A stretch of DNA of 64,000 bases from Pseudomonadota bacterium. GTDB lineage: Bacteria > Pseudomonadota > Gammaproteobacteria > Burkholderiales > Sulfuricellaceae. The translations under genes were made by a program, and so were the position numbers. The stretch covers positions 62,001-126,000 of the forward strand of contig JAJYXP010000072.1 of assembly GCA_021801705.1 (NCBI GenBank), written 5' to 3'. Positions 45,717 to 53,476 of this stretch are shown piece after piece; the first letter of the stretch is position 1, and each line of letters opens with the position of its first letter. The notes under the pieces are model-generated. The model saw only the letters and a program-made list of their open reading frames with translations. It was not told where the DNA came from and made no database searches.

Positions 45717-47197
45717 GTGCAAAATCTCCCGATTATCCTTGCAACTTCGTCATCTTCGGCGCCACCGGCAATCTCTCCGTACTCAAGCTGATGCCTGCGC
45801 TGTACCATCTGGAAGCGGCGCAGCGCCTGCCCGATGCGCTGACCTTCATCGCTTTCGCCCGCCGCGAATGGGGGCAGGACGAGTGGCGCGCCTTCATGGA
45901 GCAAGCGCTCAGGGACAAACTCAAGGAGCGCTTCAAGGATGAAATATTCGCCCGCTTCGCGGCACGTTTCAGCTATTTCCTCGGCGAGTTGCACGATCTG
46001 GACGCTTACCACCGGCTGGTGGACACGCTCAGCAAGCCGAAGTCCGGCACATGCACCAACAGCGTGTTCTATCTCGCCATCAAACCCGCCGAGTTTCCCG
46101 CCGTCATCAAGAATCTGAGCGAGGTCGGGCTCAACCGGCCGCGCGGCATGCATCGCGTGGTGGTGGAGAAACCCTTCGGCCAGGATATCGAAAGCGCGCA
46201 GTTGCTCAACGAGTTGCTGCACCATCATTTCAACGAAGAGCAGATCTTCCGCATCGACCATTATCTCGGCAAGGAAACGGTGCAGAACCTGCTGGTGTTC
46301 CGCTTCGCCAACACGCTGATCGAGCCGCTGTGGAACCGCAACTTCATCGACCACGTGCAGATCACGGTGGCGGAGGATGTCGGCATCGAGCGGCGCGCCG
46401 ATTATTACGACAAGGCCGGCGCCTTGCGCGACATGCTGCAGAACCATCTGATGCAGCTCCTCACGGTGGTGGCGATGGAGCCGCCGCCGGCACTCGAGGC
46501 CGACGCCTTGCGCGACGAAAAGGTCAAGGTGCTGCGCTCGATCCGGCCGATTTCCAGGCGTGCCGTGCATGCCCATGCTTTCCGCGCGCAGTATGCCGGC
46601 GGCATTGTCGATGGCGAGCAGGTGCCGGGCTACCAGGACGAGCCGGGCGTGGAAAAGGATTCCGTCACCGAAACCTTCGTCGCCGCCAAGTTTTACATCG
46701 ACAACTGGCGCTGGCGCGGCGTGCCGTTCTACCTGCGCACCGGCAAGCGCCTGGAGAAGCAAACCTCCCTCATCGCCATCCGCTTCCGCCATCCGCCGCA
46801 GCAGTTGTTCCGCGAAACGCCTCTGCAAACCATCGACCCGAACTGGATTCTGCTTTCGATACAGCCTTCCGAGAGCATGCACATGGAAGTGCACGTCAAG
46901 CAGCCGGGGCTGGGGATGAACACCCGCATCGTCCAGCTTAACGCCTCCTACCGCAAGACGCACGAGGAGCCGCTCGAAGCGTACGAGACCCTGTTGCTGG
47001 ACGTTATCGAGGGCGACCGCACCCTGTTCATCCGCTTCGACGAAGTGGAATGGTCGTGGCGCGTGGTCGATCCCATCCTCAAGTACTGGGAGCAGGAGCG
47101 CGATTTCATCCACACCTACCCGGCCGGGAGCTGGGGCCTGCACGAGGCCAACCGGCTTTTCGACAGCGAGGACCAGGAGTGGCGCAATGAGCTCTAG
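45713..47197 (+). CDS. zwf: Glucose-6-phosphate 1-dehydrogenase
   Basis: The 494-residue enzyme makes 6-phosphoglucono-lactone from glucose 6-phosphate with NAD(P). Visible motifs are [20 protein letters not shown] (nucleotide binding), the substrate motif [14 protein letters not shown] and the signature VEKPFGQD. The GTG start overlaps the gnd stop by 4 bases. Its TAG stop touches the left end of the repeat element at 47197, so the element begins on the last base of the gene. The order is gnd-zwf-(repeat)-pgl. Confidence 0.97.
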   Translation: MSAKSPDYPCNFVIFGATGNLSVLKLMPALYHLEAAQRLPDALTFIAFARREWGQDEWRAFMEQALRDKLKERFKDEIFARFAARFSYFLGELHDLDAYHRLVDTLSKPKSGTCTNSVFYLAIKPAEFPAVIKNLSEVGLNRPRGMHRVVVEKPFGQDIESAQLLNELLHHHFNEEQIFRIDHYLGKETVQNLLVFRFANTLIEPLWNRNFIDHVQITVAEDVGIERRADYYDKAGALRDMLQNHLMQLLTVVAMEPPPALEADALRDEKVKVLRSIRPISRRAVHAHAFRAQYAGGIVDGEQVPGYQDEPGVEKDSVTETFVAAKFYIDNWRWRGVPFYLRTGKRLEKQTSLIAIRFRHPPQQLFRETPLQTIDPNWILLSIQPSESMHMEVHVKQPGLGMNTRIVQLNASYRKTHEEPLEAYETLLLDVIEGDRTLFIRFDEVEWSWRVVDPILKYWEQERDFIHTYPAGSWGLHEANRLFDSEDQEWRNEL

Positions 47198-47307
47198 GAA
47201 AGCGCTGATTAATTCCCATTTCGTCATTCCGGCGAAGGCCGGAATCCAGAAAAATCAACATCCTGGACACCGGCTTTCGCCGGTGCGACGAATTAATCAG
47301 CGCTTCC
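47197..47307. mobile_element. GGAAGCGCTGATTAA-ended element (G1)
   Basis: A 111-bp element with ends GGAAAGCGCTGATTAAT and ATTAATCAGCGCTTCC and a core with the same two hairpins as type A: GTCATTCCGGCGAAGGCCGG and GACACCGGCTTTCGCCGGTG, in inverted orientation. It separates zwf from pgl. A second copy is at 49118-49227. Confidence 0.8.
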
Positions 47308-47362
47308 CTGGTAGCGGGTTTTTGACGAACCCGATCCCGCCGCGGCTTGCGATGGTGAAGAC

Positions 47363-48067
47363 ATGACTGGCCCGCAGCTTTGCCGCTGGCATCTCTTTTC
47401 ATCGGCGCAGGCCCTGCTGGCGGGAGCCGCCATCATGGTCGCCCGCACCGCCGAGCAGGCGATTGCCGGCTCCGGCGCTTTCCGCGTGGTGCTCGCCGGC
47501 GGCAACACGCCTCGCCTGCTCTACGAGCGGCTGCGGGGATTGAAAACCGACTGGGGCGCATGGCATGTTTATTTCGGCGACGAACGCTGCCTGCCCGCCG
47601 GCCATCCCGAACGCAACAGCCGCATGGCACAGGATGCCTGGCTTGCCCACGTTGCGATTCCGCACGGGCAGATCCACACTATCCCGGCCGAAATGGGCGC
47701 GAAAGCCGCTGCCGCCGAATATTGCGCTACGCTGCGCGAGGCCGGCGAATTCGATCTGGTGCTGCTCGGCCTGGGCGAGGATGGCCATACCGCCAGCCTG
47801 TTCCCGGGCCAGGATTGGGGCAGGAAAAAGAATGCCCCCGCCGCGCTGGCGGTGTTCGATGCACCCAAGCCCCCGCCGGAGCGGGTGAGCTTGAGCGCCA
47901 GGCGCCTCAGCCGGTCGAAGCAGGTGCTGTTTCTTGTGACGGGTGCAGGCAAGCATGAGGCGGTGATGAACTGGCGCGCCGGCGCCGATATCCCGGCGCG
48001 CGCCATTACGCCCCGTCACGGGGTGGATGTGCTGGCCGAAAGCGCCCTGCTGGAGGGGGCGCTGTGA
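47363..48067 (+). CDS. pgl: 6-phosphogluconolactonase
   Basis: The 234-residue enzyme hydrolyses 6-phosphogluconolactone. Motifs VLAGGNTPRLLYERL, WHVYFGDERCLPAGHPERNSRMAQDAWL and LLGLGEDGHTASLFPG are those of the DevB/Pgl family. It completes the gnd-zwf-pgl unit, with element G1 interposed. Its last codons overlap a 29-base sequence that is repeated 44 bases later at the start of moxR. Confidence 0.95.
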   Translation: MTGPQLCRWHLFSSAQALLAGAAIMVARTAEQAIAGSGAFRVVLAGGNTPRLLYERLRGLKTDWGAWHVYFGDERCLPAGHPERNSRMAQDAWLAHVAIPHGQIHTIPAEMGAKAAAAEYCATLREAGEFDLVLLGLGEDGHTASLFPGQDWGRKKNAPAALAVFDAPKPPPERVSLSARRLSRSKQVLFLVTGAGKHEAVMNWRAGADIPARAITPRHGVDVLAESALLEGAL

Positions 48068-48165
48068 ACATGGAAAAGCAGGCAAGCATCGCCGAGAGAT
48101 ATGGTACGCTTGCTCCTGTCAGGAACTTTAGGAACCGTGAACATGGAAAATCAGGCAAGCATCGC
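48064..48165. repeat. 29-bp direct repeat at the pgl-moxR junction
   Basis: GTGAACATGGAAAAGCAGGC plus nine bases (48064-48092) is repeated with one mismatch at 48137-48165, where it encodes the start of MoxR (MENQASIA). The first copy has its own ATG (48070, MEKQASIAERYG) in a frame that runs on into moxR out of phase. This looks like a local duplication of the moxR start region. Confidence 0.7.
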
Positions 48166-49102
48166 TGCCATGCGCGCCGGACTGGAATCGGTCATTGTCG
48201 GCCAGTCGGCCTTGCTGGACCGGCTGGTGGTGGGGCTGCTCACGGGCGGCCACATCCTGGTGGAGGGTTTGCCCGGACTCGCCAAGACCACCGCGATCAA
48301 GGCGCTGGCTGCAGGGGTGCATGCGGGCTTCAAGCGCATACAGTTCACCCCTGACCTGCTGCCCGGCGATCTTACCGGCACCGACGTCTACAATCCTCGC
48401 GAAGGAAGCTTCTGTTTCGTGGAGGGGCCGCTGTTTCACGAGATCATACTCGCGGACGAAATCAATCGCGCCCCCGCCAAGGTACAGTCGGCGCTGCTGG
48501 AAGCCATGCAGGAGCGCCAGATCACCGTGGGGGGCGAGACGCGCGCCCTGCCCCGGCTGTTCATGGTGATGGCAACCCAGAATCCGCTCGAACAGGCCGG
48601 CACCTATCCGTTGCCGGAAGCTCAACTGGACCGCTTTCTGCTCCATGTTTCGCTCGACTATCCCACGCCGGACGAGGAGCTGGAGATTCTGAAGCGCGAC
48701 CGCAGCGGGCAGTTCGAGCGGGCATCCGCCGCGCCGCCGATGGTGGACGTGCCGACCGTGCTGGCCGCGCGCGAGGAAGTAAAGCGCGTGCACCTGGACG
48801 AGATGCTGGAGCGCTATATCGTGGAGCTGGTTCGCGCCACCCGCAACATCGCCGCATGGCTGCCGGAGATGGAAGGCATGATCGAAGTGGGGGCGTCCCC
48901 GCGCGCTTCCCTGGCCATTGCCCACGCGGCCAGCGCCTACGCCTATCTCCGCAACAGGGATTTCGTCACGCCCGACGACATCATTGCCCTTGCGCCGGAC
49001 TGCCTGCGCCACCGCATCATCACCAGCATCGCCGCGCGCATGGAGAAGATGAGCGCGGACAGCCTGATCCGCAGGCTGCTCGAAACGGTTCCGGTGCCCT
49101 GA
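48143..49102 (+). CDS. moxR: MoxR-family AAA ATPase
   Basis: This 319-residue ATPase has Walker A GLPGLAKT, Walker B IILADEINRAP and the MoxR-typical QFTPDLLPGDLTGTD and NPLEQAGTYPLPEAQLDRF. MoxR proteins act as chaperones for partners with von Willebrand (VWA) domains; here DUF58 and two VWA proteins follow at once. The ATG at 48143 has AGGA upstream. Its start region is duplicated within the previous gene end. Element G2 separates it from the DUF58 gene. Confidence 0.93.
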   Translation: MENQASIAAMRAGLESVIVGQSALLDRLVVGLLTGGHILVEGLPGLAKTTAIKALAAGVHAGFKRIQFTPDLLPGDLTGTDVYNPREGSFCFVEGPLFHEIILADEINRAPAKVQSALLEAMQERQITVGGETRALPRLFMVMATQNPLEQAGTYPLPEAQLDRFLLHVSLDYPTPDEELEILKRDRSGQFERASAAPPMVDVPTVLAAREEVKRVHLDEMLERYIVELVRATRNIAAWLPEMEGMIEVGASPRASLAIAHAASAYAYLRNRDFVTPDDIIALAPDCLRHRIITSIAARMEKMSADSLIRRLLETVPVP

Positions 49103-49117
49103 TATCCCAGGATCTTA

Positions 49118-49227
49118 GGAAGCGCTGATTAAATGACAAATCGTCATTCCGGCGAAAGCCGGAATCTAGAAAATTCAAGGCACTGGACACCGGCTTTCGC
49201 CGGTGCGACGAATAAATCAGCGCTTCC
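49118..49227. mobile_element. GGAAGCGCTGATTAA-ended element (G2)
   Basis: A 110-bp copy with ends GGAAGCGCTGATTAAAT and AATAAATCAGCGCTTCC and the same two-hairpin core as G1 and the type-A elements. It ends five bases before the DUF58 start codon, where a ribosome site would be expected, and so may have displaced it. Confidence 0.8.
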
Positions 49228-49232
49228 CTCTC

Positions 49233-50225
49233 ATGCTTGACTTGTCCCCGCGCAACATCATCACGCGGCTGGCGGAGCGCTTGCGGATTGGGCGCGAGCG
49301 GGTGCCGCCCGGCGACATCACGGCGCCGCTGCTGACGGAGCGCGAGATCGCCGACCTGGCGCGGCGCGTTCAGGCGCTCCGGTTGGCATCCCGCCACGGG
49401 CTGCAGGTTCACCATCGCCACATCGGCGATTTCCGCTCCGCCTATCTCGGCCGCGGCCTGGACTTCGAGGAGGTGCGGCCCTACCAGCCGGGCGACGACA
49501 CGCGCGACATGGACTGGCGCACCACCGCCCGGACCGGCAAGGCTTATCTGAAGATCTACCGGGAAGAGCATCATCCCGCCTTGCATGTGGTGGTGGACCG
49601 CGGGGCGAGCATGCGTTTCGGCACCCGCGCGCGCCTCAAGGCGACGCAGGCCGCCCGCATCGCGGCGGTATTCGCTTTCGCGGCTGAGAACACCTGCGTC
49701 GGGGGCACCGTGCTGCAGCCGGAGCCGCTGGTATTGCCCTGCCGCCACGGGGAAGAAGGCGCCGCCGCGCTGGTGCGGGCAGCCGCGGCGCCCTGTCCGC
49801 CCATCGTTCACCCGGGCGAAGCGGACCGCGCCGGCTACGGGGTGCGTCTGCGCCATCTCGATGCGCTGCTGCCGCCCGGCTCGAAGCTGGTGCTCATCAG
49901 CGATTTCACCTTGCTGCAGGATGCCGACCGTCCGCTGCTGGCGCGGCTCGCCTCGCGCCACCGCACTTATGCCGTGCAGGTGCTGGATGCGGTGGAAACC
50001 GCGCTGCCCGAACTCGGCATGGTGCGCTTTCTCGATCTGGCCACGGGCAAGGCGCGTCAGCTCGACGCCGGCAGCCTGCAGGTGCGCGAGGCCTATGCGC
50101 GCGAGGCGCTCGGCTTGATCGAGCGGCGCAGCGCCTGGCTGCGGGATGCGGGCGCGGCTTATTACCGTTGCACGACCGGGGATGACCCGGTCGAACTCTT
50201 TGCGCAGATTGCCGCCCATGAGTGA
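49233..50225 (+). CDS. DUF58 protein of the MoxR-Bat operon
   Basis: A 330-residue protein with the DUF58 signature GDFRSAYLGRGLDFEEVRPYQPGDDTRDMDWRTTARTGKAYLKIYREE and a VWA-like continuation (LHVVVDRGASMRFG). DUF58 proteins accompany MoxR ATPases and VWA proteins and are thought to be their substrates or scaffolds. I start it at the ATG at 49233, but no ribosome site is visible because element G2 ends directly before it. The stop overlaps the next gene by 8 bases. Confidence 0.9.
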   Translation: MLDLSPRNIITRLAERLRIGRERVPPGDITAPLLTEREIADLARRVQALRLASRHGLQVHHRHIGDFRSAYLGRGLDFEEVRPYQPGDDTRDMDWRTTARTGKAYLKIYREEHHPALHVVVDRGASMRFGTRARLKATQAARIAAVFAFAAENTCVGGTVLQPEPLVLPCRHGEEGAAALVRAAAAPCPPIVHPGEADRAGYGVRLRHLDALLPPGSKLVLISDFTLLQDADRPLLARLASRHRTYAVQVLDAVETALPELGMVRFLDLATGKARQLDAGSLQVREAYAREALGLIERRSAWLRDAGAAYYRCTTGDDPVELFAQIAAHE

Positions 50226-50688
50226 GCCGGCCCCGGCACTGCACGACACCCAGGCGCTGCGCGACATCGTCGAACCGCTGGCGCCGCCGCAGCAGGATGC
50301 TCACGCTTGGGCCGCGCTGGCTGTGGCGCTGGCGTTGGTGCTGGGCGTGCTGTTTGCGCTGCGCTGGTATCGCCGGCGCCGGGCGCGAGCCGCGATACGG
50401 CGCCTGCACCGGGTGCGCGCCCGCTTTGCCGCCGGCGAACTCTCCCCCCGGCAGGCGGGCTATGCCGTCGCGCGCGAGCTCAGGCGCGGCCTCGGTCTCG
50501 CGCGCCTGGCGTCCGATTGCGCGCCTGCCGTCACCGCAAAGGCCGGCGCCGGGTCCGAGTGGGCGCAGTTGGTGCGGGCGCTGGACGCCTTGCGCTACGC
50601 CCCCGATACCTCGACCGCAACGCCCGCGCCGGCGGCCCTGTTCGATCAGGCGGAGACATGGCTGCGGCGGCCGGGGGCGCGATGCTGA
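50218..50688 (+). CDS. DUF4381-like membrane protein
   Basis: This 156-residue protein has one TM helix (about 33-54, AWAALAVALALVLGVLFALRWY) followed by a basic stretch (RRRRARAAIRRLHRVRARF) and a cytoplasmic helical domain with the YAPDTSTATPAPAALFDQAETWL end common to DUF4381. It occupies the usual position between DUF58 and the first VWA gene. The ATG at 50218 overlaps the DUF58 end; its TGA overlaps the next ATG at 50682. Confidence 0.83.
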   Translation: MSEPAPALHDTQALRDIVEPLAPPQQDAHAWAALAVALALVLGVLFALRWYRRRRARAAIRRLHRVRARFAAGELSPRQAGYAVARELRRGLGLARLASDCAPAVTAKAGAGSEWAQLVRALDALRYAPDTSTATPAPAALFDQAETWLRRPGARC

Positions 50689-51668
50689 CGCTGGCTCAGC
50701 CCGTCTGGCTGGCGCTGCTGCCCCTGTTGCTGCTGGGCGCGGCGCTCGCCGGCCGCCGGCGCGTCCGCATGGCCGATGCCGGGCAGCAGGCCGGACTGCT
50801 GCTGGTTCACCCCAATCTGGCGCCGCTGCCCGCCGACCAGGATTACGCCCGCAGCGACCGGCGCGTCCATGCATGGCTCAATGGCGGCGGCGCCGCTCTG
50901 CTGGTGCTGGCCCTGGCGCAGCCCCAGTGGATCGGAGACTGGATTCCCGAAGCGCCCGAAGGCCGCGAGATAGCCATACTGATCGATACCTCGAAGACCA
51001 TGAGCATCAACGATTTCGAAATGGACGGCAAGCCGGTCGAACGCATCACCGTGCTGAAGTCGCTGGTCAACCGCTTCGTGGAGGGGCGGCGCGGCGACCG
51101 TCTGGGCGTGATTGCCTTCGGCACCACGGCGGCGACTCTGGTGCCGCCCACGTTCGACCGGCAACTGGTCACGGAAATGATCCGGCGCGCCCAGGTCGGC
51201 ATTGCCGGCGACGATACCGCGATCGGCGACGCGATCGGTCTGGCGCTGAAACAGTTGCAGCAGGGAGCCCGCTTGCGCCCGGCGCTGATCCTGTTTACCG
51301 ACGGCGACAACACGGCGGGCGAGATCACGCCCGCGGAAGCAGTCACGCTGGCGCGGGGCATGGGGGTGCCCGTTTATGCCGTGCAGGTAGGGGTGGATAT
51401 CTTCGATCGTCCCCAGCCTGCGCGCCCGGCGGCCGCTGCCGAGCAGCCCGGCCTGCGCGAGATGGCCGCCCGCACCGGCGGACGATACTACGAGGCCGGC
51501 GACAGCGGCGCCCTGCAGACCGTGATCGCCGATATCGGCCGGCGGGAGCAGACCGTGCACCGCCCGGCCACGCGCCGTGCCGTCCTGGAGTGGTACTGGG
51601 TGCCGCTGCTGCTGGGGGTGTTTCTGTTCACGGCGAGCAGCGTGCGCATGATGCTGAGGTCCTGTTGA
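50682..51668 (+). CDS. BatA-like VWA membrane protein
   Basis: A 328-residue protein with N-terminal (about 5-25) and C-terminal (about 305-325) membrane helices around a VWA domain. The metal-ion site reads DTSKTMS (D102, S104, T106), with Thr where the usual DxSxS has the second Ser; TGAIGD-like GDDTAIGDAIGLAL and ILFTDGDNTAG supply the rest. Start ATG 50682 lies within the previous stop (ATGCTGA). It acts in the membrane with MoxR and the next VWA protein. Confidence 0.9.
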   Translation: MLTLAQPVWLALLPLLLLGAALAGRRRVRMADAGQQAGLLLVHPNLAPLPADQDYARSDRRVHAWLNGGGAALLVLALAQPQWIGDWIPEAPEGREIAILIDTSKTMSINDFEMDGKPVERITVLKSLVNRFVEGRRGDRLGVIAFGTTAATLVPPTFDRQLVTEMIRRAQVGIAGDDTAIGDAIGLALKQLQQGARLRPALILFTDGDNTAGEITPAEAVTLARGMGVPVYAVQVGVDIFDRPQPARPAAAAEQPGLREMAARTGGRYYEAGDSGALQTVIADIGRREQTVHRPATRRAVLEWYWVPLLLGVFLFTASSVRMMLRSC

Positions 51669-53476
51669 TGGCGTGGGAGATGGCATGGTCGCAGTTGACG
51701 TGGCACCAGCCCTGGTTGTGGCTGATTGCCGTGCAGCCCGTCCTGCTAGCGGTGTGGCGCCGCGTGCGGCGCCAGCGGATTCTGCATTATGCCGATGCCC
51801 ATTTGCATCCGTGGGCCTTGCGCGGCGCGCTTCCCGTGGCGCAAGGGCGGTGGCGCCGCGCAGCCGGAATGGCGGCCTGGCTGCTGTTCGCGGCCGCCGC
51901 CGCGGGCCCGCGCATTCCGCTGGAACTCGATCCCGCGCAGACAAATGCCGCTTCCCTGCGCGAGCGCCACGCCATCGACCTGATGGTGGTGCTGGATGTT
52001 TCGCCCTCCATGCGCGCGCAGGACGTGTCGCCGGGACGGCTGGAACGGGCAAAGCTGAAGCTGCTCGATCTCCTGCCGCGTTTGCGCGGCGAGCGCCTCG
52101 GTCTCATCGCCTACTCCGGTGCGTCAGGCATCCTCATGCCCCTGGGGCAGGACTATGACGCTTTCCGCCATTACCTCGATCTGGCCTCGCCCGACTTGTT
52201 CGAAACGCCGGGCACGGCGCTGGGCGCGGCACTCGATCTGGCCCGCGCCGCATTGCCGTCACGCGCCGGCCACAAGGCCGTGTTGCTGGTGACGGATGCG
52301 GAAGCCGGCGCGCTCTCCGGAACCGGCGGCGCGCAGGCGCTGGAGGCCGTGAAGCAGTTGAAGAGCGCGGGGATCCCGCTGTTTGTGCTGGGCATCGGGT
52401 CGAAACAGGGCGCCATCATTCCGCTCCCGGACGGCGGCCGTATCGAACAGGACGGCGTGGCAGTCGTCAGCCGCATGGATGAGGCGGGCTTCGCCGCTCT
52501 GGCCCGTGCCGCGGGCGGGCGCTTCCACGCGGTCGAGGATGGCGACGGCGACTGGCGCGCCCTGTACGGGCAGGGAATATTGACGCTGCCCGGAGGCAAG
52601 CCGCCCGAGGAGGCCGTCCAGGCCTGGCGCGAACTGTTTGCCTGGTGTCTGGCGCCGGGCCTGTTGCTGTGGCTCCTGGCGCGGCTGCCATCGATCACGC
52701 GCGGCGGCGCCGGCGTGGCTGGCGTGCTGGTGCTGGCCGGGGCACTGGCGGCAGGCATGCTGCCAGCGCCTGCGCATGCAGCGGCCAGCGAGACGGAACG
52801 GGACGCGCACGAGGCATACCGGCAGCGCCAGTTTGCCACCGCGCAGGCCTATTATGCGCGCCTGCGCGGGCATGCGGCGCGCATGGGCGAGGGGGCGGCC
52901 GCCTACCGGCGCCAGGATTATCTGTATGCCGTGCGCCAGTTTACCGCGGCATTGCTCCAGGCCGACAGCGACGGGCAGCGGGCTGCGGCCCTGTTCAATC
53001 TGGGCAACAGCTACTATCAGGCCGGCAACTACGGGGCGGCTGCCGATGCCTTCAAAGGCGCGCTCGTATTGCGCCCGGACTATCGCGACGCCGGCATCAA
53101 CCTGGCGCTGGCGGCGGGCAAGCTCGCGGCCGGCCGCAAGCCGGACCCCTACAGCGAAGAGATGATGCGGCGCGGGCGGCAGGCGGAAGGCCGGCAGGAC
53201 GAAGATACGTACGAGGAGCCTCCCGAACCGGAGTTGAGCAAGGAGACGACCGGGCCGGAGCTGATCCGCGATGAACAGCAGGCGGCCGAGACGGCACGGC
53301 TGCGCAGGCCGGCGCAAGCAGGTTCTGGCGCGGCGGGCGGCGGTCGGGATGGGGCGGCCTACCGGGCGGCGCTGAAGAAGCTGGAAATCGTCCAGGACCG
53401 TCCTGCGCTGCTGCAGAAGGAAGTGATGAAGCGCGACCGGGCGGGCGAACCGCCGCCAGGGATGGCGCCATGGTGA
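51668..53476 (+). CDS. BatB/BatC-like VWA and TPR fusion protein
   Basis: The 602-residue protein has two membrane helices near the N-terminus, a VWA domain (about 100-290, metal site DVSPSM at D110, S112, S114), another hydrophobic pair around 320-370, and TPR repeats (about 375-475, AALFNLGNSYYQAGNYGAAADAFKGALVLRPDY). The tail is charged and Gly-rich. In Bacteroides and others BatB and BatC are separate; here they are fused. ATG 51668 overlaps the previous TGA. Its 3' end overlaps the BatD gene by 7 bases. Confidence 0.9.
   Translation: MAWEMAWSQLTWHQPWLWLIAVQPVLLAVWRRVRRQRILHYADAHLHPWALRGALPVAQGRWRRAAGMAAWLLFAAAAAGPRIPLELDPAQTNAASLRERHAIDLMVVLDVSPSMRAQDVSPGRLERAKLKLLDLLPRLRGERLGLIAYSGASGILMPLGQDYDAFRHYLDLASPDLFETPGTALGAALDLARAALPSRAGHKAVLLVTDAEAGALSGTGGAQALEAVKQLKSAGIPLFVLGIGSKQGAIIPLPDGGRIEQDGVAVVSRMDEAGFAALARAAGGRFHAVEDGDGDWRALYGQGILTLPGGKPPEEAVQAWRELFAWCLAPGLLLWLLARLPSITRGGAGVAGVLVLAGALAAGMLPAPAHAAASETERDAHEAYRQRQFATAQAYYARLRGHAARMGEGAAAYRRQDYLYAVRQFTAALLQADSDGQRAAALFNLGNSYYQAGNYGAAADAFKGALVLRPDYRDAGINLALAAGKLAAGRKPDPYSEEMMRRGRQAEGRQDEDTYEEPPEPELSKETTGPELIRDEQQAAETARLRRPAQAGSGAAGGGRDGAAYRAALKKLEIVQDRPALLQKEVMKRDRAGEPPPGMAPW

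Noticed and set aside
50222-51667. A 482-residue N-terminal extension of the VWA-TPR protein
   Set aside because: It overlaps the DUF4381 and BatA-like genes out of phase and is Arg/Pro/Ala-rich noise; the ATG at 51668 overlaps the previous stop and starts the conserved sequence.
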